Below are positions 45,363-58,800 of a stretch of DNA of 64,000 nucleotides, in pieces. This stretch comes from Balanoglossus misakiensis (lineage: Eukaryota > Hemichordata), in assembly GCA_040954595.2 (NCBI GenBank), contig CM082589.2, forward strand, positions 8,866,001 to 8,930,000. Reading direction: 5' to 3'. The notes beneath the pieces are model-generated. The model saw nothing but the letters and a program-made list of their open reading frames with translations, did not search any database and was not told where the DNA came from. A program made the position numbers and the translations under genes. Every line of letters begins with the position of its first letter. Within the stretch, counting starts at the first letter, position 1.

Positions 45363-45580
45363 ATGGTAAATTATTGTAATGTATACAAGTGCTGTAATCG
45401 ATCTGATAGGCAGTCTGATCGAAGTTACTTTAGACTTCCTGCTGTGATAACAAACCAAGGCGAAGTTTGCCAAGATTTGTCAAGTCGACGCCGCCAAAAG
45501 TGGTTGGCAAACATCGACCAAGACTTTGCCAGAAAAAAAACTGGCAAACATTCGGGTTTGTTCAGATCATTTCATTGGAA
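45363..45580 (+). pseudogene. THAP zinc-finger exon with a homopolymer frameshift
   Basis: THAP domains are C2CH zinc fingers that bind DNA. From ATG 45363 (context AACGATGG) the reading gives MVNYCNVYKCCNRSDRQ..., then RLPAVITNQGE and RRRQKWLANID, all standard THAP features. The closing C-x2-H (VCSDHF) and following GS are present, but in another frame: the shift lies at a run of eight A (45533-45540). One A fewer would restore the frame, so this is either a sequencing/assembly error or a real inactivating change. A consensus donor GTAAGT at 45581-45586 ends the exon, at the usual place for THAP genes. Confidence 0.7.
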
Positions 45581-45643
45581 GTAAGTAAAATTTGACACAT
45601 GTTGTTTTCTGGCATTAGCCTGACATGCAAACTGTTTTTTTAG

Positions 45644-45813
45644 TTGGTCTGCTGAATTTTGTTGTTCTTTTAAAAACAAAAAAGAAATACGCGCCGGCCG
45701 GCGGCAGCAGACGACAGTGTGCGTTGCGTAGCAACACGTACACAACTTTTGATAATAACCTGACTGTTGACCTCGAAGACCTTCTATGCGAATGCCAGGC
45801 ATACTTAGACTGA
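45644..45813 (+). CDS. Possible second (last) exon of the THAP gene
   Basis: A pyrimidine-rich acceptor (CTGTTTTTTTAG) ending at 45643 precedes an open frame to the TGA at 45811-45813. Its phase fits the THAP exon in the VCSDHF frame. It ends TVDLEDLLCECQAYLD. AATAAA at 45877-45882 follows the stop by about 65 bases, as expected for a last exon. The product shows no known domain, so the assignment rests on splice phase and the poly(A) signal only. Confidence 0.3.
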
Positions 45814-45876
45814 ACTTTCTGCAGGAAATAGTGGAATACTGGATAGTTTGTGATCAGTGGATATATTTCTGATCCA

Positions 45877-45882
45877 AATAAA
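45877..45882 (+). terminator. Poly(A) signal AATAAA
   Basis: Canonical hexamer about 65 bases after the putative THAP stop codon. Confidence 0.4.
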
Positions 45883-45934
45883 GTAGTTATAAATTTGCAT
45901 AAAACAATATTTATGGTCTTCTTTTATTATTGTT

Positions 45935-46084
45935 GGGGGCACAAGCGCCCTCAGGCGGCTTGTGCCCCCATTGTTATTGTTGGAATTTTTAGGGGCACAA
46001 GCCTATCGGGCTTGTGCCCCTATTGGTATTGTTGGAATATTTCTTCTTTATTACGGGCCCAAGCCAAGCCAGGCTTGGGCCCGT
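45935..46084. repeat. Three tandem GC-rich hairpins
   Basis: Hairpin 1 at 45935-45969 (GGGGGCACAAGC ... GCTTGTGCCCCC), hairpin 2 at 45991-46021 (AGGGGCACAAGCC ... GGCTTGTGCCCCT), hairpin 3 at 46053-46084 (ACGGGCCCAAGCC ... GGCTTGGGCCCGT). Each is followed by ATTG[G/T]T...GTTGG and T-rich sequence, so they are diverged tandem units. Stem changes are matched on both arms. Confidence 0.8.
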
Positions 46085-46099
46085 ATTGGTTTCGTTGGG

Positions 46100-49000
46100 G
46101 TTTTTCTTTCTTTCTTTATTCTTATGTCAATTCTTTGCTCTCCTAGATCTCTGAAACGGCTACAGGTACACTTCTCAAACTTGCTACAGTGGTCAAGGTC
46201 AATGAGTAGATGTGCAGTGGCTTGTGAATATTTAATTAGTCACGTGACCTGGCGGCCATATTGGATTTTCTGAAAATCTTTAAATGGCTTCTTCTCAAAA
46301 ACCACAGGGCCAATCAAGTTCAAATTTGGTGTATGGTACACATGTCCTCTGCCCTTCAAAGTTTGACAATAAAATCCTGAGCGGTCATGTGACTTTGGCC
46401 GCCATATTGGATTTTCAAAAAAGTACAGTAAAATCTTCAAAAATCTTCTTCTCCAGAACCGGCAATAACCGAGTCATGGGATTTAGGGTATGACATCACC
46501 TAACTGATGTCTATCAAGTTTGCGAAGACCGTTGTGATTGGTCGAAGATTATGGCGGCCATATTGGATTTTGTAAAAACCAGTGAAAATTAAGAAATCAT
46601 TTTTCTAGTCTAAAAATAGATAGCATACAAATTCTTTTTATGGATATGAGTCGTCATATGACTAGAATATGTTGCAAATATTTTGGCAATTTTCACATGA
46701 CCTTTGACCTACTTTTTAAAGAACCTGCATATATGCATATATAGCTCATACTACGTGTTCTAAATGTACCAGAGTTCTGATTTTTGTGCACATTGGTATC
46801 ACCCCTGCCAGGACCTACCCCAAATATTTTGGTAATTTTGCCAATGACCTTTGACCTACTTTTGACACATCGTTTTTTCTGCATATCTAATTCCAGGCTA
46901 ACCTATAGGGCTATCATTTTGGTTTTGATGTATGTGGATTTGTATGTGATCAAAAAATTTCGCTACTTTTCATGACCCCTTTGACCTCTGCTGACGTCAT
47001 TAAATATGCGCATACCTAATTACAGATGAACCAATAGACGGAGAGGTTTGGTTTTTATTGGACATGGACCAGTATTGGGTCAAAATTTGTTGCCCAAATT
47101 TTGGGTGACCTCGGGTGACCTTTGACCTACTTTTGCATATCTCGACATCCACAGCAGATACAGCCTTGGCGTTTGGAGGTATGGGGCCATAATGAAAAGC
47201 CAAAGTTTTGGGTCACCTGTGACACCTGCTTAACTCATTATTTATGTTCATACCTAATTCCGGGCTAACCAAAAGGGCTAGAGGTCTGGTTTTTGTTGGA
47301 CATGGACCACTATGGGTCAAAATATTCTGCCCAAATTTTTGGTGACCCCTGGGTGACCTTTGACCTACTTTAAACACTATATCAGCACCAAACATAGATA
47401 TAACCTTGATATTTCATGCGATAAAAGACAACATTATGTTTCTACTCATTAATTATGTGCATATCTAATAATCAGATCAGATAATAGAGCTTGGGCCCGG
47501 ACAATGCTGCTTGCAGCTTTAATTCTTCTTCTTCTTCTTCTCCAAAAATCGGCCAGGTAGATCTGGAAAACGGCAGCACCTAGGGGGCTGAAACTTGGTA
47601 GGGTGATAGGGGCCAATGAGTAGACGTGCAGTGGCTCGTGAATATTTAATTAGTCACGTGACCTGGCGGCCATATTGGATTTCCTGAAAATCGTTAAACA
47701 AGTCCTTCTCAAAAACTACTGGGCCAATCGAGTTCAAATTTGGTGTGCAGGTAGTCTACCTTCTGTCCATCATTTTACCCCATTGAAATCATGACGTCAC
47801 ACATACCGTTTTTTTGCTACAATTGTTTTTCTGAAAAACTACTTAAAACTTTAAAAATCTTCTTCTCCAGAACCAGCGATTGCCAAGTCACGGGATTCGG
47901 GGTATGTGATCACCTAACCTATGTCTATCAAGTTTGCGAAGCGCACTGTGATTGGTCGATCATTATGGCGGCCATGTTGGATTTTCGGAAAACCATTAAA
48001 AAATGAAAATTCCGTTTTGTAGCCAAAATGTTGACAGCACGGAAATTCTTTTTTTTGGATATGAGTCATCATATGACCGGAAATTGTCACAATTTTTCGG
48101 GGCAGTTTGCACATGACCTTTGACCCAGTTTTAAAACAACTAATTATATATGCATATTCCCCATACCTCCTCTTGTCAAAGCACCACAGTCATGAATTTT
48201 GTGGACATGGGTACCAATGCTGCCAGGACATGACACAAATATTTTGGTAATTTTGGCAATGACCCTTGACCTATTTCTGAAACATCATTTTTCTGCATAT
48301 CTAATTCCAGGCTAACCAATAGGGCTAGAGGTCTGGTTTTAGTTGGACATGGCCCACTCTGGGGTCAACATTTTATGCCCAAATTTTGGGTGACCTTGGA
48401 TGACCTTTGATCTACTTTCCCATATCTCAGCATCCACAGCAGTTAGAGTCCTGGCTTTGGGGGGGGGGGGCAATGGAGCACATATGGAGTCTTACACTAA
48501 ACCTCATTAATTATGCGCATACCTAATTCTAGGCGAACCAATAGAGCTAGGGGTCTGTTTTTTGTTGGACCTAGACTAGTATGGGGTCCATTTTTTTTGC
48601 CCAAATTTGGGGTGACCTCAGGTGACCTTTGACCTACTTTCCCATATCTTGGTATCCACAGCAGATACAGCCTTGGCATTCGCTGGTTGGCAATTTTCAC
48701 ATGACCTTTGACCCAGTTTGTAAAGAACCTAATAATAAGTGCATATGCCTTATAGCTCCTGTTGTAAAAGCACCACAGTTCTGAATTGACATAGGTACTT
48801 TCGCTGCAAGGACATGACCCAAATATTTCGGTATTTTGGCAATGACCTTTAACCTACTTTTGACACTTCATTTTTCTGCATATCTAATTCAAGGCTAACC
48901 TATAGGGCTACGGCTTTGTTTTTGAGCCAAGTGTCTGTTGGCCAGTGAGCACTACAGGGACCAAAATAAAAAAGCCCAACTGCTTAACTCATTAATTATG

Positions 49001-49250
49001 TGCATACCTAATTAAAGGCAAACAGATAGGGCTAGAGGTTTGGTTTTCCTTGGACATGGACCAGTATGGGGTCAACATTTATTTCCCTCAGGGGACCTTG
49101 GACCCTTTTTCCCATATCTCAGCATCCTATAAGCAGATAGAGCCTTGGCATTTGGAGGGATGGAGCACCTAATCCTTTTGCATAAGTAATTATGTGCATA
49201 TCTCATTCTGGGTCAACTTATATTATCAATTGCATTGTGTACCTAAAAAA
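46100..49250 (-). repeat. Two-unit (about 1.42-kb) degenerate tandem repeat, same family as 31000-31790
   Basis: GTGCAGTGGCT[T/C]GTGAATATTTAAT recurs at about 46211 and 47625, and TTCTTCTCCAGAACC at about 46446 and 47860, giving a period near 1.42 kb. Each unit starts with blocks containing GCGGCCATATTGGATTTTC and ends with several about 240-bp sub-repeats. These are the reverse complement of the repeat at 31000-31790, with TGACCTTTGACCT or variants near 46702, 46852, 47120, 47357 and 48625. Short ORFs are repeat-derived. No gene seen. Confidence 0.8.
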
Positions 49251-52200
49251 TGCAACAGCTATGTGTCACAAAAGGGTCAAATGACACATTGTGACGTAAT
49301 TTATTCCTAACCAAAAATTAGTGGCCAGGGTAGAATATTGGCGTAGAAAAAAGACCACACTGACACGAATTGAATTACGTTGATTTTGGTCAAAGACCAA
49401 ATAATATAATTTCATTGACAACCAATACAAGTAGCAACATTGCAGAATAAATCTACACCATAGCTAAATCACATATTGTCTAAATTCAGTCCCATATATC
49501 TTGTCTTGTAAACATTCCGTGCACAAAGCATGCCAAAGAATTGGTCACAGGCGAAGTCCGAGTTGAGAGGTGCATAGGATTAGCTAGATGTGTGAATGTG
49601 TAAGACTTTAATTGCAAAAGATTGCAATGTTGCAGAAGTGGCATCCCCTGTATAATGGACTTGCTTAAGAGTGAACAGTTCGTAGTTTTTCTGGACTGCA
49701 TATTGCTGAACTGGTCGTCTAGTAGTGAATAGATTGGAGTGACACAGAAAACAAAACAGTTCTGTCTTGTAGGCACTCCCAGTGAGATGTGAAAGTCTAC
49801 TGACAAATCCCAAATAAAGGTAGCCATAACTGATTGGCCTGCTTGACCTCTGTATTTAAATCTCTATTGTTTGCAGACAGTACTAGCTCATCAACTTCAC
49901 CTAAGTAATAAATACCAGGTGTGAACATATAAATATGCAAATGGGAAGAACCCAGTCATTCAAACTCACATTAAATCTTATGTAATCATTACACTGATGT
50001 CAGTGCACTATAGTGGACCTTATGGAAAATGTTCAACTTATAAAATCATCTTCTGACACTATAAAAAGTAATTCATGGATTGGTGATGACAGGTGACATA
50101 TTCTGGAAAAAGAATCTTAATCTGATATAAATATGAGTGTGGTTATCATTAAGATAACCCATTGTTCACTCCCTGTTCATTAACAAAAAGAACCTCTAAG
50201 ATCTGAATAGTTACTAACGGGATAGTGTGACATGAAAGTTGAGGCCATAACTGTTGAACACACCCAATACATTTGGCATTCTGAGTATATGTATGGGCCA
50301 GTGCAGGTCACATGAGGATATAAATCACCTCTTGACAATAATAGCATATGGAATAACACAAAACTGATGTCAATAATTCAAGAATAAATATAGTTAAATA
50401 TTAAACTTCACTATGAATACAGTTACATAAGTTCTTGCAATCAGTGCTGTGAAATTTTTCAAATAGTTCACGTATTTATAGTGTAGTACTAATAGGGAAC
50501 AAAAATCAGGAAAGTAAAATTCCTTCATGTACTGTGGTGTATATCAGATTCTCTATACTAACAAATATAATAAAATGACATAAAAATTATATAACTAATA
50601 AATTATTGGGACTGACACATCTGTGATGCAAACCTGATAGTGTCAGTGTTTGTGGGTTACTTTGGACCTGTAAATAACCATGCTCATTCTAAATGTTTGG
50701 GATTAAAGCAATAGTGACATTTCAGTGTACACTCTTTGCTTTATACGCAGTGGTTCAGTTATTGCTACTGGAGTTACAGCATGTTGTTCTACATAAATAG
50801 CAATGATGATTCACAGAATACAAGTCTGAATACCAGTTATATAAGCATAATTTTGGGATTGCCATTCCACGATGTTTGTCTTGGTGCATGTATCCCCAAA
50901 AATTGTGTCTTTGATGGGCAATTTATATTGTTTTGTGAAACTGAAAGCAACCATCCTGCACTGAAAGACCGTACTATACTTCAAACAAGTTGTTAAAATT
51001 GCTTCACAAATGTCTATATAATGAATTTAATTCAGTGTATTAACTTAAGCCATTCATGACAGCCTGACAGACACAAAGGTAGACAGTGGTATTATACAAT
51101 GTATGTGGTCATTGAGTAGATAACATAAGGAAAATGCATAAAAATAGATTTCACAAATTTACAACAAGGATTAAAACATTTATAAACCTAGGCTACCCTG
51201 GTGCTAATGTTTTACCAATTGTAAATCAAACTATGTGTTTAACACATTTCCCCTAATGGTACTTTACATACAGCGTAATTAAAAATCCATTTTTAATGTT
51301 AAGTTGTGTAATTATTCTTAAATGAACCTTATTCTTATGGAATTTCCATTTACCAATTTCCATTTCATTATCAACAGAATAAAAATGCCTTGGTAAATGA
51401 CTGAAATGTTTCATACAAGCTTGAATATTTACAATTTTGGCATATTTGTCATTATGAACTTTACACTTACAATGGTTTCTTTAAATAAGCCTTACTGATG
51501 GGTATTACATAAAACATAGTGTGAACCACTGATTAAGGCTACATAATAATACATTGTATAACTTAGTTAACATAACAATTGATTGTATTGTTATGTAAAT
51601 TCACAACCATGCTTTCCCAAAATCCTCTGGAGAACACTGTAAGCAGGCTATTGGGACTGTTATTACTCACACTTTTGATAGCATGTCTGCTAATAACAGT
51701 GACAAAGTGCCAGGCTGGAATTATGACATACATTCACGTAGGACTAACACCGTGTGAGTTTTGATGAATCAGTTGAAACACATATCACAAATGACAGTTC
51801 TGGAATAAATAAAATCATCAAGAAATGACAGTCAGGTGCATATAATGGATAACATCACAACAATAGGTCACATCCAGTGTGAACACAATATTTCTGGTAT
51901 ATTTACGTAAAAGTCACATGCATCAGAAATCATAAATGCATGGCCACCACTGACTTCTACTTTTGTAGCATGTTATAAATTGTTGTGCTTTAAAATACAT
52001 CAATAAGCTGGTATGTGTGCACAATCACCTACAACATGATAATATCATGATCCGTGTAACTAATTGCATGTGAACCATGTCATTTCAATGAAATCACTGC
52101 AGCCGTGTCAAACAAATGGCTCAGAAATGATAGACAATCAAATACATTAGTCTCCCATCACGATAAAACAGTAACAGCTTGATATCAAATGTGACAATTA

Positions 52201-52368
52201 GCACCAGGGTAACCTAAGAGTAAATAATAAATGTTTACAACCCCCCCCCCCCTGCCCAACAATCTCGAAATGGGGACCCGTAAGTCTCAAACCCCATTAT
52301 CCCTCCCCAATACCAGTTGTATGTAACACGGGTTTTAATTACTATATGCATAATGCCTCAATGTTGTT
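49250..52368. other. AT-rich region with no gene seen
   Basis: About 3.1 kb without a supported coding region or RNA gene. The short ORFs (for example near 49486-49827 and 50736-50996) show no family resemblance. A 10-C run is near 52242. Part of it may be the 3' non-coding part of the Helentron, whose end I could not locate. Confidence 0.5.
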
Positions 52369-52886
52369 AATGCTGATGGCTTCATGAAAACTGAAGTACT
52401 TTGGCAGTATTTCAACAATATTTTCTGTTCTTTTCACATTACACATTGTCAATCAATGTACCAGCTTCTGTTAAGTTTGATTGCTCACATGTTGCTTGAA
52501 ACCAAAGGGTTGCACTACCTTGATAATGAAAATATTTTCATTCATATCACTGATGATCACTGCAGCACCTGGATACATGAATTGACATTTCCTTTCATCA
52601 ACAGAAGTAAGGTTTTATAGAACACCACTGCTTTGTATGATGATGCACTGGTCTTAAATTACTGCTACCACCGTATTGATATCTTGGACATAAATGTAAT
52701 ATTTTCCAAGTTACAAACAGGCAAATGCATAATTTCAACACAGTCATATCTTTTGCAGATTAGTTTCAAAATAATGGTATGATTTTGACAGCGGCTGGTG
52801 ATTGAGTTCAAATCCATTCACTGGTACCTCACATTATATTTGCTAGCTTCTCAGATAACCATGTTGTGGTCAAACATTGATGTCTT
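52369..52886 (-). pseudogene. Decayed second copy of the Helentron endonuclease end
   Basis: The sequence repeats 52899-about 53462, the last part of the Helentron ORF, at an offset of about 526 bp. Shared phrases include TGCTGATGGCTTCATGAAAA, GTCAATCAATGTACCAGCTT and ACAGAAGTA. It still reads KYFSFHEAISI at its end but is full of stops and indels further up. It begins directly where the intact ORF stops, so the two copies are in tandem. Confidence 0.8.
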
Positions 52887-55800
52887 TCAATAGATTTTAA
52901 TGCTGATGGCTTCATGAAAACTGAAGTACTTTGGCACAATGTCAACTTCCACCTTTCCTGTTCCTTTCACATACACGTGGTCAATCAATGTACCAGCTTC
53001 TGTGGTTGGTTTGCTCACGTGTTGCTTGAAACCATGGTCTTGCATGATTTTCACAAGAGATGAAGAGATTAAAATATTGTCATTGAAATCACCCATGATC
53101 ACTGCAGCACCTGAATACTTTGACATTTCCTTCACCAACAGAAGTAGGTTTTTCCTGAATGCGACTGCTTTGTAGGATGATGGTCTGTAAATTACTGCCA
53201 CCACTGTATTGATATCTTTGACATAAAATGTAAGATATTCCAAGTTACTAACAGACAAATCCAAAATTTCAACAGAGTGGCCTACTTTGTAGTAGACACC
53301 AACACCACCATGATGTTGCAACTGCAACTGTGAAGTATTCATATCAAAGTTGTTATACGATTTTGATCGAGGCTTGTGACTGAATTCAAATCCATTCACT
53401 ATTACATCACATTTTGTTTGGTTCTCAGTTAGCCATGTTTCTGTCAAACAAATAAAGTCTGACTCCAAGTATTCCTTGCCACTACGAATATCTTCCATGT
53501 GGTTCAGAAGACCTTCAACATTATGAAGTATAAAAGAACATCTATAGTTTGGCTGTAATTGCTCAAAGCACCCATCAACAAACTTTGGCATCATTTCCAA
53601 GGCTGCTTGAACCTTTTCATTGCAATATATAGAAGATGTCTTAAATTCATCAATTATTAGACCATCTAATGATGTCACTCGACTCAGTGCAACATATGCC
53701 TGTCCTGGTGCAAACATTTTCTTCAAACTAACGACAGCTTTTTCAACTGTTAATCCCTGTACCTTATGCACTGTACATGCCCATGCTAGTTTCAGAGGAA
53801 ATTGTCTCCTAATACCACCATTACTTGCAACAGACATTTCCTGAGGTTCTATACGGGTGGTGTTTTCAGGAAGGTCAGATATATTTACACGGTTCTTGTT
53901 TCGCAATCCTCGGCCAACTTTGACATTGTCAAATACAACATAAACAGCAGTTGGAAAGCTTTCATTTGGTTTCATATCAATGTGACATACTGATCCAAAT
54001 ACACCATTCACCAATCCATCAGAGACATCAATATTTTGTGTCAATTGCACTCGTGCACCCTTAGCTAGAGTGAGAGTCTTTGGTAAAGTGGTCCTATAGA
54101 CCTTGGCATGATGGCCTTCCTTTCTTTGGAGTTTCCCAGTTTTAGTATTCTTACTAAAATCTTGTGCTTCAATACATACAGGATCAGAGCACAATGAATG
54201 CAGCATTGTGATATTGCAATTGTTAACTTCTGCATTTGTAGCAAAGATGTGAATTGCCTCAGATGCTTCACCAGTCACACGGTTATTGAACATTTCTAGA
54301 TCATTTGCACTCAGCGTGTGCCCTTTCTTATGAACTCTTACTCTATTTAGTGCCTCTGCAAATGCACAGTCCTTTTGTCTCATAATTTCAGTGAGTTCCA
54401 CAATTTTGAAATTATTCCACATATTGATGGCATCATTTTCCACACACAGTGGACTTGCTTTCACAGGTGGCAGCTGATAAAAGTCACCCACAGCAATAAC
54501 ACACACATTTCCAAATGGTGAATCACTTGATGTTTGTTTTATTTGACGTAATCGTCCATGTACATAGTGAAACAATTTTCTGTCTACCATAGAAATCTCA
54601 TCTATTATTAAAATCTGAAGATTTCCCAATTTGGAACGAAGAGTGTTGAGTTTTTCTTCACGTAGTGGCTCATATGGTAGTTTTGAGTCAACTGCTATTG
54701 AAAATGCATGATGGAGAGTTTCACCTCCTACATTAAATGCTGCAACTCCAGTTGAGGCTGTTACCTGTATTGATTTTTCATCTGGATTAGCCATGACACA
54801 AGATAGAATTCGTTTGGCTTCATGATATATGGTTTTAATTAAATGGCTTTTACCTGTGCCAGCACCACCACTGACAAACAAATACAAAGATTCTGGGTTC
54901 TTGCCATTGCTTTTATCCAGACACCACTGTCTGACACTATAAAAGACTTCTGCCTGTTTCCTGTTGAGTGACCTACACATTGCTTGAACATCAGCCCTCC
55001 TTACTTCAGAGGTAGAAATTTCTATGTGGCAATCACCTTTTGGTTTGTGCACCAAATCTGGAATATCCTCCTCATTTACATCATCATCATCAGGCAATTG
55101 TTGACGTTCATCAATGCATTCTAATCTGTCTATTTCATTTTCTGGACAGATTTGGGCCCATGCATCCTCTAGAGGGCCACTTCCTTCAAGGAGCTCTTCA
55201 GCTAAATCAACGGCATCAGCCTCTTTCTCAAACATTGCTTTATTGGCATCTACTATCAATTTCACTGTTTGTAACGATGCAGATCCACACTTCACTGCAC
55301 CCGCAGAATAGAAATTTTCATATGTTTCAAACCCATTTGGTTTCAATTGGGAATCAACCCAGTGTGGCAAGAAGAGTTCTAACATAGTGCGGTAATACTT
55401 TTCTGGATATTTAGTCACAGAAAATCTTGCATATCTAATGACAGCTGGATCAGTTCGAGATCTTTTTTGCATGTAACCTGCACCATTTTTCAACTTGACT
55501 ATTGGATTTGCACGTTTCTCAGTGCTGGTATTTGTCACTTCTGATTTTGACACTATTCGGTATTCTGAACAAAATGTCGCAAGACACATGTCGTCAAACT
55601 CGTCTCCATTTGGTCGGTTCTTGTATCTGTCTACAATGCTATTATACCAGATATCATTTTCATTCAAATCATCTCCTGTCATTTTGCTACGTATTACACT
55701 CAATGGCAAACTCATTTTGATAGGGGTTTCTCCAGTTGGAATGAACTGGACTTTTCGAGATGATTGCTTCAGTTTCAATCCACACAGTCTATATACAGCC

Positions 55801-58800
55801 TCTTGGGCACTCACTTCTCTGTTATGCAGATAAACACTGCCCAACTGTTTCAATGCAGATTTCGCATCCATATTTCCTTCTTTGTTAGCTTCTCTCTGTG
55901 CATTTTCCAGCAGTAAACCCATTTCTCTCTCTGCCTTAGAGATGTATGACACAATGTACACAACACAGGCATAAGCATCCACAACAAATTGAATGTCCAT
56001 GTTTGCATTCCAGCAAAGAAGCAGGTTAGAATTGTATTGGTTTACCCAAACATCATTTGGCTCACGCTTTAATACTACACTTGTTTTCCTTGCCAAAATT
56101 GCATGTGCTTTCTCAAACATCTCCTGAGAAATGCTGACTTCATTAAACAGTGCATCAACCGAATCAATCTGTTTCTCTTTGTCATGCAGGCATGTCCACA
56201 CTTTTTCTAGAATATTCCTAGCAGCCATCTGGCTCATCACATTATCAATTAACTGAGTCGTGTCTCTTTGACATTTCTCTTCTAGTGTTTCTTTATCGTC
56301 ATCAATGTTTGACTTCTCACCTTCACCTGTCATTTCTATATCTATATCAGGACGGCATATGAACGTTTTCTTTGATGGTGGTCGTGGAAAGTTGAATCTG
56401 CATCTAGTGCCCTTTTTCTTGCAAGATTTGGAGTGCCTTGAGCTGTGTTTCTGAACTTTATTCACAATCTCTTGCAATTCCTCATCCTCCTCAACAGAAG
56501 GCATTTGACATGTTACATATCTGTCAACAAAATCAACTACATCTTCATCAGTATCTCTATCAACCTTTGGTGCATTTTCAACCCAAAATAAACAGTGTGT
56601 ATGTGGTGAGCCTCGTTGTTGAAACTCGACTCGATAAAAATAATCTTTGATATTTCCAATAGGATTGGCTGGTGACATGATGACTTCACTCAGAAAACAA
56701 TGAAATCTGTGATCAAACATTCTGGCTGCTGTTACAGGATTTCGTCTCAAGATAGCACATTTCTCAGACCAATCAAGATCCTCAGCATTACGTACGTCTC
56801 CTTCTCCACGAAGTATAGTTTCAATAACTTCTTTCCACCGTAAGTCGGCAGCAGAAAATGAGCAAAACCATGTTGGTATACCCAACTGTCTGATCATTGC
56901 AAACAGGTCTTTTTGTGTTGCTTGCCAATAAGGAGGAGTTCCTCTTATAGGTTTTAAAAACTTGTACCCTTCATCAGACTTCAAAATCTGTTTCAAAGAT
57001 TCACTGTCACTTAAAACATCGGATGTCACTTTTTTGCCACAAGCATTAGCAGTTCCTTTTCTCAAAGCAATTGACACATTGGATACAACCTGGTTAATTT
57101 CAGACAGATATTGCGCATAAAATATATAGTCTGTGCTTTTTGAAAATCTGTTACTTGCATTCATTACACGACTTTGCAAGTATCGTCCTATTGTTATCTT
57201 AACCTCTCGGTCATCATGAAATGTGGGTGACCCAGTTGGGAATAACACAGGAAAGCACTTGGCTTCATTCAACTTTTCCATCAACAGACTAACAGGTGTA
57301 TTACCCTCTGCAGGAGCAACACAAGATATATCCTCAAAGTGATAATCAAGAATATCCTGACCTATGTCAATTGGTTGGAGGCATGTGTCCATCAATATTC
57401 CATTAGTATCTTTGTTTGACACATTGTTATCCTCTGTGTCTAATGACACATCATTACCTTCAGTATCTGAAACATTTCCTTTGGTCTTTTCATTGCTTTC
57501 ATCAATGTTTTTGTCATCAGACATTTCTGATTCGCTGTTATTAATTTTAGCATCTGAAAGATCTTCTTCAGTCTTTTCAAGAGTATTTTTCCAATCCATA
57601 TTGAAAGTTATATCACTGTAATAATGATTATTTGTCTGGAGGTATTCCAAAGCATTCTGAATGTGTCGTTTGTTTACAAACTGATACTCATAGTAACCTT
57701 TATAACTCAGCTTTCGCTTCAATTTGACCCTTATCATCTGATCATCAAACTCATTTCGAGGCAAAATATTTGTAGCCTTCTTTATATCAGAAGGGACACA
57801 CACTACAGGTCCATGGACTCCATTCTGACCACCCTTAGGTAATGCCAACATTTTCATGAATGGTATATTTAATGCAATTAAATGTTGCTCAAGTGAGTTG
57901 AGGCATTTCAATTCAGGAGGGACTGGTGTGACATGAAGGTTATTTGCAGCAGCTTGAACTGGCATCTCTCCACGTAAAAGCTTTCTGTGGCATGTGTGAC
58001 AAATCCATAATGTACTGGCTGCACTATTCTTGAGAGGGCAGTCAGCCATACATGTCGGGGCACATTTGTGCACATATTCTTCTGATATACATTTTACAGC
58101 AATATCAGATGTAATTCTGTTACTGTAATATTTATCCTTCTTGCAAACAATTACTTGTTTCCTGAAAAGTCTACGATAACAAACAGAACATACACAATTT
58201 GGACCTTCTGAGGCAGTATTTCTGAAATTAGCAATAACATGCTGAACATTATGCTTGTCAATGTCATTCTGTATCATCTGACACCTGCTTCTCTTCAATG
58301 CATTATCTTTGTAATGAGGATCAATCTCATATCGTTGAATACTCTGTGCCTTTTTGCATTCTCTGTAAAGATCATTCTGTTCGTATTTCTGTATTAATTT
58401 TGCCTTCTTTTCCTCACGAAAGTTTACGTCTCTCTGATATTTTTGTGATATTTTTTTTGACATTTCTGCCTTATGTGCCTCCCGAAAATCAGGATTTTGG
58501 TTGTAATTCACTCTTACACGTGCCTTCTTTGCCTCCCGTAAATCAGGATTTTCTTGGTAATTCAATCTTACATGTGCTTTCTTTGCCTCCCGAAAATCGG
58601 GATTTTCTTGGTAATTCACTCTTACGTGTGCTTTCTTTGCCTCCCGAAAATCGGGATTTTCTTGGTAATTCACTCTTACGTGGGCTTTCTTTGCCTCCCG
58701 AAAATCGGGATTTTGTTCATATAAATCTTTCATTTTTTGTTTCTTACTTTCTCGGATCTGATGATAATGCTGTCTACTTTTTAACTTCTTCGTCTCTCTA

